A DNA stretch of 11,911 nt from Fragilaria radians (lineage: Eukaryota; Bacillariophyta; Fragilariophyceae; Fragilariales; Fragilariaceae), in assembly GCA_900642245.1 (NCBI GenBank), contig CAAAJI010000417.1, forward strand, positions 25,527 to 37,437. The letters run 5' to 3'. How positions within the stretch are numbered: position 1 is the stretch's first letter; every line of letters starts with the position of its first letter. The notes under the pieces were generated by a model that saw nothing but the letters and a program-made list of their open reading frames with translations, was not told the DNA's origin and did not search any database. Below are positions 8,520 to 11,911 of this stretch, in pieces. The position numbers and the translations under genes are program-made.

Positions 8520-9197
8520 TCTACACTTGATCCATAAGTCAATCACTTTCAGACTTCCATCTAATTCAGCTGGATTGCTTTCTCACTTCATTCCTAGCCT
8601 GTTGAGTTATTGCCTCGTCTCAACCTTTGATAATGATTCCTTTATTCATGAAGGCAATAGTAAAGTTAGAAACAGCCATCTCAATCTTTTGTTTATCCAA
8701 TTTCTGCCTCATGCCTTCATCAGCATCATTGTCTTTTGTAGAGTTGGATTCAGTTGAGAGCCTTGAGTCAGGGTCTTCTTGGATCACATCAGGAATACCA
8801 GAGTGCATTGAAAATGCTTGAAAATTGTAACACCACACCTGAACATTATGTGGACTTCCGTCAACAGTTTCATACACTTTCAACACCAAATATGATTTGA
8901 GAGACACAAGTTGTTAAGATTATTTCTGCATCAACTAATCACCTCTCAGTTGATGTAACTGAGCTGAAGAAATTTGATTGATGATCTTTGGACTTAACAC
9001 AAAAATGTACATAGTATAGTGTTGTGTATTGCTCCCACGTATATTAAGAGTTATATTATTTAGTTTTCGGTTTTCCAATAGAATGTCCGTGACGGTTTGG
9101 ACCATAGCTGTGTATGAATCTACTATACCAGTAACCATTTACCAGGTGGCAAGAAAATGAATCTACTGTACCAGTAACCAGTTACCAGGCGATCCAG
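8520..9197 (-). repeat. Sequence upstream of gag, with decayed frame; paired with 55-503
   Basis: On the minus strand this region aligns with the plus strand of 55-503 in the same block order. It includes an open frame at 8907-8620 with 'LKSYLVLKVYETVDGSPHNV', 'FQAFSMHSGIPDVIQEDPDS', a low-complexity acidic part rich in S, T, D and N, and 'DKQKIEMAVSNFTIAFMNKG'. I do not recognise a domain. Its position directly ahead of the Gag relic, on the same strand, suggests the 5' part of the same element or an N-terminal part of its polyprotein, but the connection is inferred. The paired copy at the left of the window lacks about 150 bp corresponding roughly to 8640-8790. Confidence 0.65.
9115..9189 (+). 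repeat. Two 32-bp direct repeats
   Basis: Units 9115-9146 and 9158-9189 both read TGAATCTACT.TACCAGTAAC with only two mismatches over 32 bases, ending TTACCAGG, and are spaced 43 bp apart start to start. Part of the second unit, TGTACCAGTAA at 9167-9177, is the exact reverse complement of TTACTGGTACA at 9227-9237. The cluster lies between the retrotransposon-related sequence and the hAT relic, where a terminal or subterminal transposon repeat would be expected. Confidence 0.8.
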
Positions 9198-9237
9198 TAA
9201 AGTACCGGGTACCATTCCTTGTAAAATTACTGGTACA
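9194..9237. repeat. Possible terminal sequence of the hAT element
   Basis: CCAGTAAAGTACCGGGTACC at 9194-9213 contains the near-palindrome GTACCGGGTAC and is followed at 9227-9237 by TTACTGGTACA. hAT elements often begin with CAG followed by a GTACC/GGTAC-rich inverted repeat, and the transposase relic starts about 190 bp to the right. However, I found no matching inverted copy downstream of 10063 and no 8-bp duplication, and the left part also lies next to the region shared with 55-503. Low confidence. Confidence 0.3.
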
Positions 9238-9379
9238 GACATTGAAAATTGGCAAAAACTAGTAAGAGATAAAGCGTTTTCCGTCAGTAACGTCACGATC
9301 AAATGGAGGTGATGATGAGGACAAAGTGCAGCAGAACAAATTCTCCAAAAACAAAAGAGCTTTTTACGGATGAAAATAG

Positions 9380-9622
9380 AAAGAAGAAGAAAAATCCTTG
9401 CATTGTGATGTCTACAACCAAACAGAATTCAATTATGAAAAAATGCTGGAGTTTGAAGAGGATGTAATTGCGCTCACTTCACTAGCATACACCCCATTAT
9501 TGCTGGTGGAACATGAAGCCTTTATCAATTTGATCTTGAAAAGAGATCCTAGGCTAAATATGATATCTAGAACTCGGGTATTACGGAACTTGATTCCGAA
9601 AAGAACTGCAGAGATATGTTAG
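9380..9622 (+). pseudogene. hAT transposase relic, N-terminal part
   Basis: The frame reads 'EFNYEKMLEFEEDVIALTSL' followed by 'PLLLVEHEAFINLILKRDPR' and 'MISRTRVLRNLIPK' before a TAG at 9620-9622. The pattern 'P..lVE...F..li...dPr....sR..v...l.p' is the conserved region preceding the RNase H-like domain of hAT transposases. A BED zinc finger, which normally precedes it, is not recognisable; the frame is closed by stops at 9371-9379. About 175 bp downstream the C-terminal part begins, so several hundred residues carrying the catalytic D-D-E core are absent. hAT transposases cut and paste DNA elements; this copy cannot. Confidence 0.75.
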
Positions 9623-9684
9623 AGAGCCTCTTCACACTTTACTTGTAATCTTTAAAATAATTAATTAGTTCTATCGCTAACTAG

Positions 9685-10063
9685 AATGTCTTCTCATCAC
9701 TGCTCTCATTTAATCTGGACTACAAAATTGCATATTCAAAGCCATATATACAGCAGATGAAAGATAGGCTATTGGATTATATAGCAGCTGCTGAAAATGC
9801 TACAAATCCAAAATCGTGGTGAGAGTATTCACCTGTATGAAATTAAAGACTTATACGGAGATGCAACCACTTCTGCGTCCCAAAGCACCCAGTTGGATAA
9901 TATAAAGTCATCTGCCAACGAGGAGCTAAAAATCTTTCATGCATTGTGCTCATGTCAAGATGTAAAAGAGGATGTGGATGTTCTTGCATCGTACGAGAGC
10001 GTGAAATACAAGGTGCCCAAGATTCATAGAATGGCTACTTATATATTTTCAATTCCACCTACA
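9685..10063 (+). pseudogene. hAT transposase relic, C-terminal dimerisation part
   Basis: Two overlapping pieces. 9685-9819 in one frame gives 'SKPYIQQMKDRLLDYIAAAE', plausibly the region ahead of the dimerisation domain (weaker). From 9797 another frame reads 'ANEELKIFHALCSCQDVKED', then 'VDVLASYESVKYKVPKIHRM' and 'ATYIFSIPPT', ending at 10063. The pattern 'dvL.yw......yP.l...A...lsIP.t' is typical of the hAT C-terminal dimerisation domain; the usual W of 'yW' is S here. The expected continuation 's.ps-E-R-.-F-s' is missing because the sequence switches to leucine-rich repeats at 10064. Nominally the frame runs on to 10126 but those residues are the LRR DNA read out of frame. Confidence 0.75.
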
Positions 10064-10736
10064 CTTGACATCTTGGAATCTTGGCAAAAATTCAATTCGA
10101 AACGAGGGAGCAATTGTAATTGCTGATGCATTGAAGATGAACTCTTCCTTGACCTCTTTGAATCTTGAATACATTTCAATTAAACTAGAGGGAGTAATGG
10201 CAATTGCTGATGCATTGAAGGTCAACACTTCCTTGACATCTTTGAATATTGGTTCTAATTCAATTCCAAACAAGGGAGCAAGGGCAATTGCTGATGCCTT
10301 GAAGGTCAACACTTCCTTGACATCTTTGAATCTTAAACGTAATTTAATTGAAGTGGAGGGAGCAATGGCAGTCGCTGATGCATTGAAGGACAACTCTTCC
10401 TTGACATATTTGGATATTGGTGGTAATTCAATTCAAAACGAGGGAGCAAGAGCGATTTCTGATGCATTGAAGGTCAATACTTACTTGACAGATTTGACTC
10501 TTGACGATAATTCAGTTGAAGACAAGGGAGCAGTTGTAATTGCTGATGCATTGAAGGTCAACTCTACCTTGAGATATTTGGATATTAGTTCTAATTCAAT
10601 TCAATACGAGGGAGCAACAGCAATGGCTGATGCGTTGCTAGAGAATACTGGCTTGACATCATTGCATCTTCACTTAAATCAAATTAACAGAAAGGGAGCA
10701 GCATCCATTGCTAGAGCTTTGACGTACAATCTTACA
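10064..10736 (+). repeat. Array of eight 84-bp coding repeats
   Basis: Unit starts are 10065, 10149, 10233, 10317, 10401, 10485, 10569 and 10653, each exactly 84 bp with no indels. Units 2-4 are especially close: GAAGGTCAACACTTCCTTGA plus following bases recurs at about 10217 and 10301. Later units are more diverged. The DNA-level similarity, beyond what the protein motif needs, suggests recent duplication or gene conversion among units. Confidence 0.9.
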
Positions 10737-10949
10737 CTTTTAGACTTGAAGGTCTACGATAACCATCCTGTTGAGCTCTCTGGCCTTCAAGAATTCAAGA
10801 GTACATTTTCCTATTTACAAGATCTGCTAAATAATCTCATTGGTAGGGATGGTGCTCAAGTCTTAGGAACTGCATTCCAAATAAAATCTCGGTGTGTAAT
10901 GAATCTGATTCTAATTGATGAACGTGATGAAGCAATTCCTACAGTTTAG
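10065..10949 (+). CDS. Leucine-rich repeat protein (RI/NLRC-like repeats), possibly 5'-truncated
   Basis: An open frame of 294 codons ending in TAG at 10947-10949. It is made of eight consecutive 28-residue repeats with consensus 'LtsLnl..NsI.neGA.aIAdALkvNtS', then an irregular C-terminal part that includes 'NLIGRDGAQVLGTAF' (a partial repeat) and ends 'DERDEAIPTV'. The repeat type is the ribonuclease-inhibitor/NLRC-like class, which folds as a solenoid used for protein binding; it is abundant in diatom proteomes. The frame opens with TTG at 10065, only because the stop in this frame lies at 10002-10004. The first ATG is at 10137, inside repeat 1, giving 270 residues. No signal peptide, membrane segment, kinase, NACHT or other domain is present. 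Upstream sequence is hAT relic in a different frame, so this may be a truncated fragment rather than a gene. A TATA-like TACTTATATATTTT lies at 10036-10049. Partner and function are unknown. Confidence 0.75.
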   Translation: MTSWNLGKNSIRNEGAIVIADALKMNSSLTSLNLEYISIKLEGVMAIADALKVNTSLTSLNIGSNSIPNKGARAIADALKVNTSLTSLNLKRNLIEVEGAMAVADALKDNSSLTYLDIGGNSIQNEGARAISDALKVNTYLTDLTLDDNSVEDKGAVVIADALKVNSTLRYLDISSNSIQYEGATAMADALLENTGLTSLHLHLNQINRKGAASIARALTYNLTLLDLKVYDNHPVELSGLQEFKSTFSYLQDLLNNLIGRDGAQVLGTAFQIKSRCVMNLILIDERDEAIPTV

Positions 10950-11911
10950 TCTCTTAACAAATACATATATATCATGATTTCACGAACATTACTATTTATT
11001 AATAGTGTAACCTTAAACTTATTAGAAGCATTTCACATTATAAGCCATACAGCTTAGGGCATGAAAAAAAATATCACAAATATCCAGTGAATGCTGCCTT
11101 GTCTTTGCACTATTGCTTGACATTGCTTGTAGGGAATATCCCTCACATTCATCTATCTTAGATTTATTTGTTTAAGATATCATTAATGAGGAATAGCATA
11201 GCTTAATATTGGCGCTAATTCTTTCTTCTGCTCTACTTTCTTCTTTACTCTAGAAGACTTTCTGACACACTTAAGCGTTTGCTTTACTCTTATAAGGTGA
11301 CGGGTTTGTGATCAATTAGTGTGTTCCCATTTTAATTTATGGAAAGAAAAAAAGTGGTCAACTTGGAGCAAAAAGGTCCCTTTCTAAACCAAAGGTAATA
11401 TTTATAAAGATGTTTTGTTGGGAAAGGATATTATTCCCAAGATAAATTATATTTTTATGCGGAAAGAAAATGGTGATAGGACACAAACACTATTTTTATT
11501 CTGCAAAGTAGCATTCTTTATGTTGTCTAGATTAGAAAAAACGTAAATGAGAATTAACGTCATTTCGATGTGATGGATCTATGAGACATATTAAACAATC
11601 TGAGAACTATCTTTGCTTGACAACCTTGCATTCAATCCTTTGGTAATGGTACGATACAAAGAAATACATAACATTAAATTCATTACACGAATCAAAAAAG
11701 TATGACCTATTTGTTCGCGTGCAGACCAACTACAAGCGATACAATCAACTAAAACCAATTTGTGCTGTATGCAACTCACTATGTTTCGTAGAAATCAGAA
11801 AGGTACCTAACATACTATTTGAAAAGCATTATACCAATACTTGGTTGGTTTCTATTTCAAGGTTTCTCATTTCGGTGCCATGTCTACCACGCAAGTTCAC
11901 GTCTCTCCTTT
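10950..11911. other. Right flank without a recognisable gene
   Basis: AT-rich sequence with only one small minus-strand frame (11591-11779) that has no recognisable motif. A 7-bp inverted repeat, TTGGGAA (11418-11424) and TTCCCAA (11434-11440), is the only structure noted. No continuation of hAT or LRR sequence was found, and no canonical AATAAA lies directly after the LRR stop codon. Confidence 0.5.

Noticed and set aside
9797..10126. The 109-codon frame as a stand-alone small gene
   Set aside because: Its first ATG is internal to hAT-like sequence, the matching domain ends at 10063, and the last 21 codons are out-of-frame LRR DNA.
10049..10393. Minus-strand open frame of 114 codons with internal repeats
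   Set aside because: It is the antisense of the LRR units; its repeat pattern mirrors the 84-bp periodicity of the plus-strand frame, which has the recognisable LRR consensus.
10064..10736. CRISPR-like or satellite array with regular spacing
   Set aside because: The units are contiguous 84-bp coding repeats with an LRR consensus and no unique spacers.
11418..11440. TTGGGAA...TTCCCAA hairpin as a terminator or regulatory site
   Set aside because: The stem is only 7 bp, AT-rich flanks make such pairs common, and no gene ends or starts nearby.

Overview
The window looks like AT-rich nuclear DNA from a microbial eukaryote, most likely a diatom or related stramenopile. I infer this from three things: the 28-residue 'eGA.aIAdALk.N.sLt.L' leucine-rich repeats, a Ty1/copia-like Gag-protease relic with the sequence features I associate with diatom elements, and long non-coding stretches with no operon structure or ribosome binding sites. 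No rRNA, tRNA or CRISPR was seen. Only one reading frame longer than about 250 codons is intact (the LRR ORF). Almost everything else recognisable is broken, so this reads as a transposon graveyard.

Layout. 55-503 (+) is a degraded copy of a sequence that recurs inverted at about 8520-9197. 504-1791 has no convincing gene. 1792-2809 (-) is a class I SAM-dependent methyltransferase-like gene broken by two frame changes. Just beyond its open frame, 2781-2829 is a degenerate telomere-like tract. 3139-3722 and 4524-5408 are two direct copies of a repeat of about 580 bp. The second copy carries a 310-bp insertion flanked by a CACCA target duplication, and the first copy supplies the empty site. 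Both copies retain a decaying unidentified coding frame on the minus strand. 5409-6639 is empty as far as I can tell.

From 8473 down to about 6800 on the minus strand lies a Gag-protease relic of a Ty1/copia-like retrotransposon. About 1 kb of it stays in one frame despite five internal stops. It contains a perfect 118-bp tandem duplication abutting an 11-bp-stem hairpin. About 8520-9197 is the sequence upstream of gag, shared with the left edge of the window.

9380-10063 (+) is a hAT transposase relic. The N-terminal part and the C-terminal dimerisation part are present but the catalytic middle is missing. It stops abruptly at 10063/10064, where an LRR open frame of eight regular repeats begins (10065-10949). 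10950-11911 is non-coding.

I see no cooperating gene set and no demonstrable new system. The points most worth a second look are the hAT/LRR junction, the homogenised LRR array, the precisely bounded 310-bp insertion and the unidentified frame in the 580-bp repeats. All family assignments are from motif recognition by eye; no database search was run.
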